NCBI GenBank assembly: GCA_900547385.1
Contig: URGQ01000016.1
Span: forward strand, 1 to 26,239
Direction: 5' to 3'
Source of the DNA: an uncultured Oscillospiraceae bacterium
Lineage (GTDB): Bacteria; Bacillota; Clostridia; Oscillospirales; Ruminococcaceae
Length of the DNA stretch: 26,239 nt
Shown here one piece after another: positions 14,616-22,082 of this stretch. The notes under the pieces were generated by a model. It searched no databases and was not told where the DNA came from. It saw only the letters and a program-made list of their open reading frames with translations. The position numbers were made by a program, and so were the translations under genes. Within the stretch, counting starts at the first letter, position 1; each line of letters starts with the position of its first letter.

Positions 14616-15284
14616 TCATTTCCCTTCAAACTGTGCGCGGATAAAGCGGTACACATCCTCCGGTTCCCGGGCCACGGCGGCACAATCCAGACCCTCCATG
14701 CTGCCCTCCTCAGCAAAGCCAAACCCATAGGTCAGCGGTACAAAGGCCACCCCGGCTTCCATGGCGCCCTCGCCATCATAGCGGCTGTCGCCGAAGAGCA
14801 CCACATCTGCGGTTCCCGGCCAGTCCAGCAGCCGCATCGCCTCCCGGATGGTATCCGCCTTGGTGGGACAGACCTCGCTGCGGCCCACCAGCGCGTCAAA
14901 TTCCGGCGCCAGGTCATAGACCTCCAGCGTAGCCGCCACCATGCGGTCCATCTTCAGGGAGGTCACCGCGCATTTGCCGCCCTTTTCCCTGATCAGTGCC
15001 AGTGACTCCCGGATGTAAGGGTACAGCCGCGACTTCGCGATACAGTTTTCCTCGGTATAGATGCGCCGGTAGATCTCCGCCCAAGCCTTGGCCGTCCGGG
15101 GCTCCAGCCCGTAATAGGTCTCCATCGACCACTCCAGCGGCGGCCCGATGAACTTCTCCAGCGTTTTCTGCGGCAGGGGCTCCGCCCCCACCTCCTGCTC
15201 CATCCTGCGCAGCGCCTCCAGAATGCCCGGTGAGGTATCCACCAGCGTGCCGTCCAAATCAAATAGAAACAGTCGGTAACTCAT
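14616..15284 (-). CDS. HAD-superfamily phosphatase (Gph/PpaX-like)
   Basis: A 222-aa HAD hydrolase with a helical cap after motif I. Motif I FDLDGT has nucleophile Asp9 and acid Asp11; motif II is VTSLK at about 106-110; motif III Lys is in CPTKADTI; motif IV is GDSRYDGEGA. The layout fits subfamily IA, as in phosphoglycolate phosphatase (Gph) and PpaX. The substrate cannot be set from sequence. The ATG at 15284 has GGAGAG upstream. Upstream lies the GC-rich island, and no obvious promoter is seen between it and the membrane-protein gene. Confidence 0.85.
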   Translation of the reverse strand: MSYRLFLFDLDGTLVDTSPGILEALRRMEQEVGAEPLPQKTLEKFIGPPLEWSMETYYGLEPRTAKAWAEIYRRIYTEENCIAKSRLYPYIRESLALIREKGGKCAVTSLKMDRMVAATLEVYDLAPEFDALVGRSEVCPTKADTIREAMRLLDWPGTADVVLFGDSRYDGEGAMEAGVAFVPLTYGFGFAEEGSMEGLDCAAVAREPEDVYRFIRAQFEGK

Positions 15285-15337
15285 TTTTTGCTCTCCACTC
15301 GCTCATTTTTCGGGCCGCGGCACTCGGCCGTTCTCTG

Positions 15338-15486
15338 CAAGCCGCAGGCATACGGCCCGCAGGGCACCCCGTCCCTCTGGGACGGGGTAGAGGGCGGCTC
15401 CGCCGCCCCCTCGCCCGGCCTGCGGCCGGGCGGCCCTGCGGGCTGGCGCTCTTGGCAGGTACCCGCGCCCTGCCAGCTAAACCATC
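15338..15486. repeat. GC-rich hairpin island between HAD and membrane-protein genes
   Basis: Successive hairpins: CCCCGTCCC TCT GGGACGGGG (near 15367-15387), GGCGG CT CCGCC (near 15393-15404), GCCCGGCC TGC GGCCGGGC (near 15413-15431). The 3' module GGCAGGTACCCGCGCCCTGCC followed by AGCTA resembles that of the island at 2516-2690. No gene is supported in it. Confidence 0.6.
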
Positions 15487-15525
15487 GGCGGCTCCTCTGC
15501 CGAAGAACCGCCGGTTTTCGCCTTT

Positions 15526-16068
15526 TCAGCGCACTTTTTTCAGAATTTTCGGCCTAAACCAGTTGCGGTAGGCCAGGGTGATGTTCTTCACCGCGCCATC
15601 GTAAATGACAAAAAACACATTGGCAAAGGCCAGCAGCACCAGCACCGAGTACTTGCCAAAATCCCCGAATTCCTCCAAAATCTCGGTGATGCCAAATACA
15701 TTGACGATGACCCAGTAGGCCGCCACCACCGCCGCGTTAAAAATCACCAGCCGCACCACCCAGCTCAGCGCCTTGGGGCGGATCTTGGCAAAGGTCTCCT
15801 GCAAAATGGGATAGTACCCAAAAAACGCGATAAACAGCAGCGCCGCTTCCTTGATGGGCACTACAAAAACAGATAAAAGCGAAACCGCCGCAAAGACGAT
15901 CAGCGCCGTGGAAAGCCCGTTTTCCTCCCGCACGGCAATCAGCACCAGTCCGGCCAGCGCCGGCAGTGCGTAGTAGGAAAATGGGATCATCCCCGTGGCA
16001 AACATCAACGCGATGCACATGCCGGTAGCAATACCGCCCAGCGCCACCTGTCCACTCTTTTTCTGCAT
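15526..16068 (-). CDS. Polytopic membrane protein, S-component-like, unknown
   Basis: A 180-aa protein with about five membrane segments. The N-terminal ALGGIATGMCIALMFATGMIPF resembles the first helix of ECF-transporter S components or DUF2232-like proteins; that likeness is weak. It ends in a basic tail (FRPKILKKVR). The ATG at 16068 overlaps the J-domain gene stop by one base (TGATG) and has GGAGGTGG upstream, so translation is coupled; an in-frame start at 16125 would lie inside the preceding gene. Third gene of the DUF5685 operon. No ligand can be named. Confidence 0.75.
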   Translation of the reverse strand: MQKKSGQVALGGIATGMCIALMFATGMIPFSYYALPALAGLVLIAVREENGLSTALIVFAAVSLLSVFVVPIKEAALLFIAFFGYYPILQETFAKIRPKALSWVVRLVIFNAAVVAAYWVIVNVFGITEILEEFGDFGKYSVLVLLAFANVFFVIYDGAVKNITLAYRNWFRPKILKKVR

Positions 16069-16700
16069 CAGCAGCCACCTCCCATGCATTGGCAGCAGGC
16101 ATTGGCACAGTACAGCGAAGCGCACACCTCACACATACTGGTGCCGCCCGCCTGGGCATAGCCCCGCTGCTGTTGGGTCAGCTGGTTCAGCGCCTGGCGG
16201 TACTCCATGTTGTTGGGCTCCATGGCGCACGCGGTGTTCAGGTAGGTCACGGCGTTATCCAGCCAGCCCTTGCGGTAGTTTACTATTCCCTTCAGGTAGT
16301 TCCATTCGGCGGTACGGGCGCTGGCGGAAATCCCATCCAGCAGCTCCTCGGCATCGCCCAGCCGGTTCAGGTTGATGAGCCTGCGAATATCCGCGAACTG
16401 AGAGGAACCACCGTAGCTCTGCTGGTACCCGCCGTAATTCCGCTGGTAGCCGCCATAGCTCTGCTGATATCCCCCGCCGTAGCTTTGCTGTCCGTAGCCG
16501 CTGCCGCCGCTTTTGCGCTGCCGCTGGATCTCATCGTACGCCTCGTTGATCTCCTTCATCTTCTCGGTCGCAAGGTCGGAAAGCGGGTTATTCACATAGT
16601 TATCCGGGTGATATTTCCGGGCCAGCCGGCGGTAGGCGTCCTTCACCTCATCGTCGGTCGCGTTCGGACTTACTCCCAGCACCTTGTAGGGATCTGTCAT
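16068..16700 (-). CDS. J-domain protein with QQSYGG repeats, TPR-like part and Cys tail
   Basis: A 210-aa protein. Residues 1-62 are a J domain (DPYKVLGVSPNATDDEVKDAY, HPD at about 31-33) that would stimulate DnaK. Residues about 65-98 are a low-complexity Gly/Tyr/Gln linker with repeats of the type QQSYGGY. Residues about 103-175 are helical, TPR-like (YLKGIVNYRKGWLDNAVTYL). The last 22 residues carry seven Cys (CEVCASLYC, CCQCMGGGC) and may bind zinc or a cluster. It has no G/F-zinc finger-CTD layout, so it is not canonical DnaJ. Its start overlaps the DUF5685 stop by 4 nt (ATGA). Confidence 0.88.
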   Translation of the reverse strand: MTDPYKVLGVSPNATDDEVKDAYRRLARKYHPDNYVNNPLSDLATEKMKEINEAYDEIQRQRKSGGSGYGQQSYGGGYQQSYGGYQRNYGGYQQSYGGSSQFADIRRLINLNRLGDAEELLDGISASARTAEWNYLKGIVNYRKGWLDNAVTYLNTACAMEPNNMEYRQALNQLTQQQRGYAQAGGTSMCEVCASLYCANACCQCMGGGC

Positions 16701-17560
16701 TTTTCTCGTTTCCTCCTTTGCTTTGGGGGCAGTTGCAGTTCTTCCACCGTCTGGGGCAGTCCCAGCCGGATGATATTCTCCAGTATGGGCCCAAAGTGCT
16801 GCAGCTCCAGCAGGTCCAGTGCGGCCCCCATCTCCCCGATGGTCAACAGCAGGCTGGCTCTGGCGTGGCGCTTCAGCGCCTCCGGTTCATCCTCACACTG
16901 TAAAAAGGGGTTAAAATCCCCGTGCTTTTTATCTTTTTCCCAGTCGTCCAGCGCATCCGCCATGTAAATATACCGCCCCAGCAGATACCCCAGCCGCTCC
17001 AGCACCCGGCGCTCGCCCGGCTCCTCACTCAGCAGGCTCAGCATCGCCGCCGTCATTTTGGCGGTCGGCTCGCACAGCTCGTCCAGGTTAGTATCCCCGG
17101 CGGCCTCCAGCGCTCGCTGGCGGTCCATCTCCCCGGCAAATACCGCGTCCACTGTGGGGTTTTTTTCCGCCACCCGGCGGTACTGCCGCCGCAGCATGGC
17201 CCGCAGCAGCCGGCCGCCGCACCGGTCCCAAAAGCCGCCGTCCTCTATGGTGTCCTCCGCCTTATACCACAGGCTCAGAATGGCCATATCCGCCGCTCGG
17301 TTCAGCGCCTCGTTTTCCTCGCAGTGCCGGCAGCGCCGTAGCGGGTTCACCCCGCAGCTTCTCCGGCGGAATTCGGGCACTTCCTCCCGCAGGGCCATCT
17401 CCAGCGTGGCGTAAAAGGTAAAGTCATAGCTCAGCGTCAGCCGGGCCAGCGGTCCAAAGCGCCTTCCCAGGGTGCGGCACAGCCCGCAGTAGATGCCCCG
17501 GTAGGCTTCCCATTCGCACAGGCGCAGCTGCGGCGTGCAGGTCTTTACATATCCGAACAT
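16697..17560 (-). CDS. DUF5685 family protein
   Basis: A 287-aa, Cys- and Arg-rich helical protein. The N terminus MFGYVKTCTPQLRLCEWEAY followed by YCGLCRTLG matches DUF5685. Cys residues of the CGLC pair and of CRHCEENEALN could bind metal. A helical core carries DALDDWEKDKKHGDFNPF, an Asp-rich motif reminiscent of helical bundle metal enzymes of the isoprenoid-synthase fold; that comparison is inference only. No membrane segment. First gene of the operon with the J-domain and membrane proteins, under the promoter at 17645-17673. Confidence 0.85.
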   Translation of the reverse strand: MFGYVKTCTPQLRLCEWEAYRGIYCGLCRTLGRRFGPLARLTLSYDFTFYATLEMALREEVPEFRRRSCGVNPLRRCRHCEENEALNRAADMAILSLWYKAEDTIEDGGFWDRCGGRLLRAMLRRQYRRVAEKNPTVDAVFAGEMDRQRALEAAGDTNLDELCEPTAKMTAAMLSLLSEEPGERRVLERLGYLLGRYIYMADALDDWEKDKKHGDFNPFLQCEDEPEALKRHARASLLLTIGEMGAALDLLELQHFGPILENIIRLGLPQTVEELQLPPKQRRKREK

Positions 17561-17589
17561 CCCGCCGCCTCCCCGCTGTACTTTTCCCC

Positions 17590-17613
17590 TTTATCATACC
17601 GCAGTATGATAAA
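17590..17613. promoter_or_regulatory. 10-bp inverted repeat in the DUF5685 leader
   Basis: TTTATCATAC CGCA GTATGATAAA is a perfect dyad in the 5' leader, about 30 nt downstream of the predicted start site (near 17638) and 30 nt before the ATG. It could be an operator or an RNA hairpin. Confidence 0.6.
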
Positions 17614-17644
17614 AATTGCTTGAACAATATGTAAATATAAAAGC

Positions 17645-17673
17645 AGTATAGCAGATTTTTGGCCGCAAGACAA
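17645..17673 (-). promoter_or_regulatory. Promoter of the DUF5685 operon
   Basis: On the minus strand TTGTCT (17668-17673), a 17-nt spacer, TATACT (17645-17650), with TGC before the -10 (extended -10). Confidence 0.8.
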
Positions 17674-17696
17674 TCTCCCCCGCCCCCCGCGAAAGC

Positions 17697-17725
17697 AAAA
17701 AAGTCCGGATTTCTCCGAACTTTTT
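17697..17725 (-). terminator. Terminator of the ABC importer operon
   Basis: On the minus strand AAAAGTTCGGA, loop GAAA, TCCGGACTTTT (one mismatch), then further T. It lies about 60 nt after the ATPase stop. Confidence 0.8.
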
Positions 17726-17782
17726 CTCATTTCTTTCGCAAAGCAGGGCAAGACCTCTCCGCGCCTATTTTTGCCGCAGAAG

Positions 17783-18556
17783 TCAGTTGCCGCACTCGAT
17801 ACTGATCTTGGTAAACAGGTCCAGAATATCGTCCACACTCATGTGCTTCTTTTCCTCCCCGGCGGCATCCAGCACCAGGTGGCCCTTATCCATCATCAGC
17901 AGGCGGCTGCCGTACTCCACGGCATAGCGCAGGTTGTGGGTCACCATTATGGCCGTCAGGCCCTTTTCCCGCACCACACGGTCGGTCAGCGCCATAATAG
18001 TATCCGCCGTTTTGGGGTCCAGCGCGGCGGTGTGCTCATCCAGGATGAGAAAATCAATGGGCGTCATGGTGGCCATCAGCAGGGCCACGGCCTGCCGCTG
18101 CCCGCCGGAAAGCGCCCCCATCTTAATATCCATCTTGTCCTCCAGCCCCAGCCCCAGGGAAGCCAGCTGCTCCCGGTAGCTTTCCCGCCGGGCGTGGTTC
18201 GCGCCCCGGCTCAGGTCATAGGCCTTGCCTTTGTTATCCGCCAGCGAGAGATTCTCGAACATGGTCAGGTTGGGACTGGTACCCAAGGCGGGGTTCTGGT
18301 ACACCCGGCCAAAGCGGCGGTACCGCACAAATTCCTTCTTGTGCAGCATGCTTTCGCCGTCAATGATGACATCGCCGCCCTGGATTGGAATGCTGCCGCA
18401 GATGATATTCAGCAGGGAGGTCTTGCCGCTGCCGTTGCTGCCCACGATGGAAACAAACTCGCCCGCTTCCACCGAAAGGTTAAAGTCCCGGAACAGGCAG
18501 GCCTCAGTGATCTCGCCGGGGTTATATATTTTGGTGATATTTTTAAGCTCCAGCAC
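17783..18556 (-). CDS. ABC transporter ATPase (TrpZ-like)
   Basis: A 257-aa ATPase. Walker A GSNGSGKT is at residues 39-46, Q-loop VYQNP at about 85-89, signature LSGGQ at 149-153, Walker B LILDEH at 170-175, and the switch His in THN at about 206. It drives the importer together with the permease encoded upstream (14-nt overlap) and the lipoprotein receptor. Start codon is GTG at 18556 with AAAGGAGG at 9-nt spacing. The set matches the ABC_sub_bind (putative tryptophan/tyrosine) family; TrpZ is a role name, and the substrate is not proven here. Confidence 0.9.
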   Translation of the reverse strand: MLELKNITKIYNPGEITEACLFRDFNLSVEAGEFVSIVGSNGSGKTSLLNIICGSIPIQGGDVIIDGESMLHKKEFVRYRRFGRVYQNPALGTSPNLTMFENLSLADNKGKAYDLSRGANHARRESYREQLASLGLGLEDKMDIKMGALSGGQRQAVALLMATMTPIDFLILDEHTAALDPKTADTIMALTDRVVREKGLTAIMVTHNLRYAVEYGSRLLMMDKGHLVLDAAGEEKKHMSVDDILDLFTKISIECGN

Positions 18557-19451
18557 GGTCGGCGCCTCCTTTCCGGCCGCTCAGGTTCCCGGTGATAAGA
18601 ATGACCAGGAACAGCGCCGCGGTGATAAATTTCAGCATATTGCCGGGCAGCCCCAGCAGGATCGCGATCTGGATGCAGGCCTTATACAGGATGCTGCCGA
18701 TGACCACGGCGGCCGTCCCCTTCACAAAGCTCATGCGGCGGAACAGCGTGGTACCGATGATGACCGCCGCCAAACCGAATACCATTTGTCCGGTGCCCAT
18801 CGTCGCGCTGAAAGAGCGTCCCTCCTGGCAGACAATGCACCCGGAAAGCGCCACCAAAGCGTTCGCGATCACCAGACCGAGAATTTTCATGCTGCCCTTA
18901 TCCACAGCCAGGGTGGTCACCAGGGTATCGTTATCGCCCACCGCCCGCAGCAGCAGGCCGTTCTTGGTGGAAAAATACCACTCCAGCACCAGCCCGATGA
19001 GCACCACCAGCACCAGCGAAACAATGAGCTTGCGGTACAAAAGCGGAACGCTGCCCAGCAGCGCCATCACCGGCGCGGAGGTGTAAATGGTATCAATGGC
19101 CCGCTCCACCATCAGGTTGGAGCCGGCGATCTGCAAATTGATGGAATACAGCGCCGTCATGGTGATGATACCGGCCAGCAGGTCCCTCACCTTGGCCCGG
19201 ACATGGATAAGCCCCGTACAAAGCCCCGCCAGCGCCCCGATCACAAGGGCGATGGGCAGCGTCAGCCAGGCATTCACCCCGTGGGTCAGCAGCACGGCGG
19301 TCACGGCAGCCCCCAGCGGAAAGCTGCCGTCCACCGTCAGGTCGGGGAAATCCAGGATCTTATAGGTGATGAAGATGCCATAGGATAAAATGGCGTAGAT
19401 GAGGCCCTGGGTCAGGGTCCCGGCGCAGGTCTCCAGTATCACATTCAGCAT
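18543..19451 (-). CDS. ABC transporter permease (TrpY-like)
   Basis: A 302-aa inner-membrane permease with about eight hydrophobic segments, of the branched-chain-permease-like type (YGIFITYKILDFPDLTVDGSFPLGAA is characteristic, in part FPDLTVDGSFPLG). These proteins occur with ABC_sub_bind receptors. It lies 42 nt after the receptor gene and overlaps the ATPase gene. AAGGAG precedes the ATG. No plasmid or phage traits. Confidence 0.9.
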   Translation of the reverse strand: MLNVILETCAGTLTQGLIYAILSYGIFITYKILDFPDLTVDGSFPLGAAVTAVLLTHGVNAWLTLPIALVIGALAGLCTGLIHVRAKVRDLLAGIITMTALYSINLQIAGSNLMVERAIDTIYTSAPVMALLGSVPLLYRKLIVSLVLVVLIGLVLEWYFSTKNGLLLRAVGDNDTLVTTLAVDKGSMKILGLVIANALVALSGCIVCQEGRSFSATMGTGQMVFGLAAVIIGTTLFRRMSFVKGTAAVVIGSILYKACIQIAILLGLPGNMLKFITAALFLVILITGNLSGRKGGADRAGA

Positions 19452-19493
19452 GGTGTACTCCTTGCGGTCAAATCAAAAATTCGAAGCAAAAAA

Positions 19494-20462
19494 TCAGGAG
19501 TTGGCGTCAATGGCACGGCCGGCCAGCTCCTCCGGCAGGGTCAGGCCCATCTCGGTCAGGGCAGTGTAGTTCACATACAGTCCGTACTCGCTGATGGTCT
19601 CATAGGGCATCTCCTCACAGGTGGCCTCGCCCTTCAGCACCTTGGCGGCCATTTGGCCGGTCTGGCGGCCCAGCTCATAGTAATCAATGCCGATGGAGGC
19701 CACACAGCCCTTCTTCACCTGCTCTATCTCGCTGCCGTAAACGGGGATGCTCTTGGCGTTGGTCTTTTCCAGAATGGCCGGCAGCACACCCACCACATTG
19801 TTATCGGTCAGGTTGCTCATGCAGTCCACACCGCGGGCCAGCAGGGTATCGCAGGCCTGCACCACCTCGGATTGCGCGGTCACGCCCACCGCCTCGATGG
19901 TAAAGCCGTAGGCCGGGGCCTTTTCCTCGTACTCGGCAATGGCGGAAACGGAGTTCGGCTCGCTGGTGGTATACAGAATACCGATGGTCTTGGCCTCAGG
20001 CTGCAGCGCGCGGATGAGCTCCAGCTGGCCCTCCACGGCCAATTTATCGCTGGTGCCGGTCACATTGCCGGTATCCAGCTTGGCCTGTACCGGGTCGTTA
20101 ATGGCGGTAAAAATGACCGGGATGTCTTTATTCTCAGCGGCGGCGTAGCATGCGGTGGCGCTGTTGGTGGCAATACCACACATCAGGGCCACATTGTTGG
20201 CGCTAAAGCTCTCGGCGATCTGCTTGGTGATGTTATCATCAAACCCGGCGTTCTGGTAGTCGATGGTATAGTCGGTGCCTTCCACCAGGCCGGCGTCCTT
20301 CAGCCCCTGCAGAAAGCCCTCCCGGCAGTTATCCAGGCTTTCATGCTCGCCATACTGGCTGATTCCGATGACCGGAACTTTTTTCTCGCCGCAGGCGGCA
20401 AAGCAGAGTACAAACATCGCGGCAAAAATAAGGGCAAACAGTTTTTTCAGGTTGGTTTTCAT
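19494..20462 (-). CDS. ABC transporter substrate-binding lipoprotein (TrpX-like)
   Basis: A 322-aa receptor. The signal peptide ends in lipobox FAAC with Cys24. The mature part is an ABC_sub_bind fold (PVIGISQYGEHESLD, DYQNAGFDDNITKQIAESF, IFTAINDPVQAKLD, GILYTTSEPNS, GIDYYELGRQTGQMAAKVLKG, written here as separate pieces). This family is annotated as tryptophan/tyrosine receptors. The ATG at 20462 has AAAGGAG 7 nt upstream; the in-frame extension upstream lies across the T-box terminator. First gene after the T-box leader, so expression should respond to charging of one tRNA. Confidence 0.92.
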   Translation of the reverse strand: MKTNLKKLFALIFAAMFVLCFAACGEKKVPVIGISQYGEHESLDNCREGFLQGLKDAGLVEGTDYTIDYQNAGFDDNITKQIAESFSANNVALMCGIATNSATACYAAAENKDIPVIFTAINDPVQAKLDTGNVTGTSDKLAVEGQLELIRALQPEAKTIGILYTTSEPNSVSAIAEYEEKAPAYGFTIEAVGVTAQSEVVQACDTLLARGVDCMSNLTDNNVVGVLPAILEKTNAKSIPVYGSEIEQVKKGCVASIGIDYYELGRQTGQMAAKVLKGEATCEEMPYETISEYGLYVNYTALTEMGLTLPEELAGRAIDANS

Positions 20463-20584
20463 GGTATATTCTCCTTTTTCGGGTCGGTAGTTTATGTTAC
20501 GGGCGTTCATTTTTCCGGCAGCGGGCACCATCGCCGTCCCGGCAGTATTCTCTCTTTCATCGCGCTCGCTCCTTTCCCGGTAAA

Positions 20585-20618
20585 ATAAAAAATCCCATCC
20601 CAAGAAAAACTCTTGGGA
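20585..20618 (-). terminator. T-box regulated terminator
   Basis: TCCCAAGA / TCTTGGGA (20611-20618 and 20598-20605 on the minus strand), loop GTTTT, then ATGGGATTTTTT. The alternative antiterminator pairs the T-box core. Confidence 0.9.
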
Positions 20619-20873
20619 CAGGACTGAAAATCAGCTCTGCGGTACCACCCACATTTGGCGCCAAACGGCGTCCACTCTGTTCTTGCACACATGATGCAAG
20701 CCGGGATGGATAACGGGGCCGGTTTCCCGTCGGCTGCTACTGACGCCCTTCGGCGCGTTCGGCCGCCCTCACGAGGCCATTCGCCGCTCCTCCCGTTACC
20801 GCGCTTGCACCCTCCGCGGCTCGCTATCAACGAAAACTGACCGGTTACTCTTCTCGATCACAGGTTTTTATTT
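20585..20873 (-). promoter_or_regulatory. T-box leader of the ABC importer operon
   Basis: On the minus strand: Stem I with the AAGAGTAA S-turn side, the distal GGTGCAAG element, and a specifier side CGAATGGC closed by CGAG/CTCG. Near 20635-20655 is the T-box core GGGTGGTACCGC, then the terminator hairpin at 20585-20618. The likely specifier is TGG (20777-20779), Trp, which fits the transporter family. The register is not certain (ATG is the neighbour), and the T-box bulge UGGU would meet the usual G73 of tRNA-Trp only as a G-U pair. Uncharged tRNA should allow read-through. Confidence 0.92.
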
Positions 20874-20879
20874 GTGGCT

Positions 20880-20908
20880 ATTATAGGCCATGCCACCTCA
20901 TTTGTCAA
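20880..20908 (-). promoter_or_regulatory. Perfect consensus promoter of the T-box operon
   Basis: TTGACA (20903-20908), exactly 17 nt, TATAAT (20880-20885) on the minus strand. A full-consensus promoter fits an operon whose control is by attenuation in the leader. Confidence 0.95.
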
Positions 20909-20937
20909 TACAAAATTTTGCAAGTTTTCATTCAATT

Positions 20938-21126
20938 TTAAGGTTCATTCTTTCCTCCATATACCTCAAAGATATGTCCGGAAGCCGGCAAACTCCCTCC
21001 TACGGCAATCCATCCCGCCAAAAAAGCATTGCGGGTAGCGGCAAACAATTCATTGGCAATTGTGTCGTATTCCGCACTATCCAGATACTCACCAAATGCC
21101 TTTTCAAAATTATTATCCATCATCAT
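20938..21126 (-). CDS. Small hypothetical protein, AT-rich accessory gene
   Basis: A 62-aa acidic, probably helical protein (FEKAFGEYLDSAEYDTIANEL, shown in part, then LFAATRNAFLAGW). I recall similar small proteins with an AFLAGW-type motif beside mobile genes in Clostridia, without known function. Three consecutive ATG codons (21126, 21123, 21120) follow GGGAGGG; the middle or last has the better spacing. The gene and its upstream region are much more AT-rich than the host genes, and it is divergent from the XRE regulator gene. Confidence 0.7.
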   Translation of the reverse strand: MMMDNNFEKAFGEYLDSAEYDTIANELFAATRNAFLAGWIAVGGSLPASGHIFEVYGGKNEP

Positions 21127-21260
21127 TTATCCCTCCCACTTTTTACATTCTATCACAGATTTGACGAAAATACAATCTAATTTAAGTATTTAATCATATT
21201 AGGTTGGATAAATTATTATCAAAAACCTCTAAAATAATAGCCAGAGGTGGTGTATTGTAT
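21127..21260. promoter_or_regulatory. AT-rich divergent regulatory region
   Basis: On the minus strand TTGATA (21217-21222), an 18-nt spacer, TATGAT (21193-21198) can drive the 62-aa gene. An imperfect dyad TTGGATAA ... TTATCAA overlaps this -35 region and could be the operator of the adjacent XRE protein. A plus-strand promoter is less clear (TAAAAT near 21230). Confidence 0.4.
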
Positions 21261-21491
21261 ATGGATAAGCATTATAATGACTATGTGCAAATTGGGCTGA
21301 ACATCATGCGCTACCGTAAAGAAGCGGGGTACACCCAACTGCAACTTGCCGAAATGACTGGTTACAGTCATCAACATATTCAACGGGTAGAAACCGCCAG
21401 CAGCAAACCAACGGTCGGCCTGCTGCTGGATGTTTCTCAAGCTCTCCATGTTCCCATCGAGCGCCTTTTAGAAATCAGACCTGTCAAATAA
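21261..21491 (+). CDS. XRE-family HTH regulator
   Basis: A 76-aa protein that is almost only a Cro/CI-type helix-turn-helix: IGLNIMRYRKEAGYTQLQLA, then MTGYSHQHIQRVE with the recognition helix, then PTVGLLLDVSQALHVPIERLL. The ATG at 21261 is used because GAGGTGG lies upstream; an in-frame ATG at 21204 has no ribosome site. Likely a repressor of itself and of the divergent 62-aa gene. AT-rich like that gene. A terminator follows directly. Confidence 0.85.
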   Translation: MDKHYNDYVQIGLNIMRYRKEAGYTQLQLAEMTGYSHQHIQRVETASSKPTVGLLLDVSQALHVPIERLLEIRPVK

Positions 21492-21494
21492 TCG

Positions 21495-21521
21495 GAGAAC
21501 CCTACATGGGTTCTCTTTTTT
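21495..21521 (+). terminator. Terminator after the XRE gene
   Basis: Perfect stem GAGAACCC / GGGTTCTC (21495-21502 and 21508-21515), loop TACAT, then TTTTTT. It overlaps the stop of the converging holin gene, where it can also slow minus-strand transcription. Confidence 0.9.
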
Positions 21522-21825
21522 ACTCCTCATGCTGATAGCTTTCCGTCTTTTTGCCTTTGGCGGCAGCATCGTACATCCCGTTGGCCGCCAGCGCCACAAT
21601 GACCGCGTTCAGCAGGCACAGGGTCACCCCCTGCACCGTCACCGGCTGTCCGCCAAAGATCTCCGCCCCGATCAGCAGCACCACAGCGATAACATAGGCC
21701 ACCAGCTGGCTGCTCCATTTGCCCAGCGTCGTCCCTTTCAAAAACTGCGTGATGAGGGTCACCATCATCACCGCGCCGGCATAGCCGCCCAGTGCCTCCC
21801 AGGTTACAAATTCACTCATACTCAT
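21520..21825 (-). CDS. Phage holin family protein
   Basis: A 101-aa protein (99 aa from the second ATG) with three hydrophobic segments at about 13-30, 40-58 and 66-84, and a charged, Lys/Glu-rich C-terminal tail (KGKKTESYQHEE). This is the pattern of small class I holins, which make pores in the inner membrane at the end of a lytic cycle. The ATG at 21825 overlaps the upstream stop (ATGA) but sits too near AAAGGAG; the ATG at 21819 has ideal spacing. No endolysin gene follows; the terminator at 21495-21521 comes next. Confidence 0.8.
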   Translation of the reverse strand: MSMSEFVTWEALGGYAGAVMMVTLITQFLKGTTLGKWSSQLVAYVIAVVLLIGAEIFGGQPVTVQGVTLCLLNAVIVALAANGMYDAAAKGKKTESYQHEE

Positions 21826-22061
21826 GCTCCTTTCTCCAGCTCCTCTATGCGGCGGCAGGCAGCGGCATAGTCCCGCTCGTGCTCCGCAAATTTTTTCTCC
21901 AGTTCATATTGCCGTTCTATCACGGAATTGTGTTGGTTCACCTTCTTTTCCAGCTGCTCCAGCCGGTAGGCGATAAGGGCGGTGGCCCGGCGGTTGGCAA
22001 AATAGGTGCCGCTCAGGCTGCCCACCAGCGCCAGCCCCGCCACTATGATCTCCTGATCCAT
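21822..22061 (-). CDS. XhlA-like membrane coiled-coil phage protein
   Basis: A 79-aa protein. Residues about 4-23 are a membrane segment (IIVAGLALVGSLSGTYFA), followed by a charged coiled coil (YRLEQLEKKVNQHNSVIERQ and on to the end). Proteins with this YRLEQLEKKV..HN.VIER pattern sit just before holins in Clostridia prophages and may act like hemolysin XhlA in lysis. The ATG at 22061 is used, with GGGAGG 7 nt upstream; a GTG two codons earlier is too close. It lies 21 nt after the DUF6273 gene. Confidence 0.75.
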   Translation of the reverse strand: MDQEIIVAGLALVGSLSGTYFANRRATALIAYRLEQLEKKVNQHNSVIERQYELEKKFAEHERDYAAACRRIEELEKGA

Positions 22062-22082
22062 GTTCACACCTCCCAGTCTATC

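Noticed and set aside
19653..20588. A 311-codon open frame on the plus strand
   Set aside because: Antisense to the ABC receptor gene, with no ribosome site or recognisable motif.
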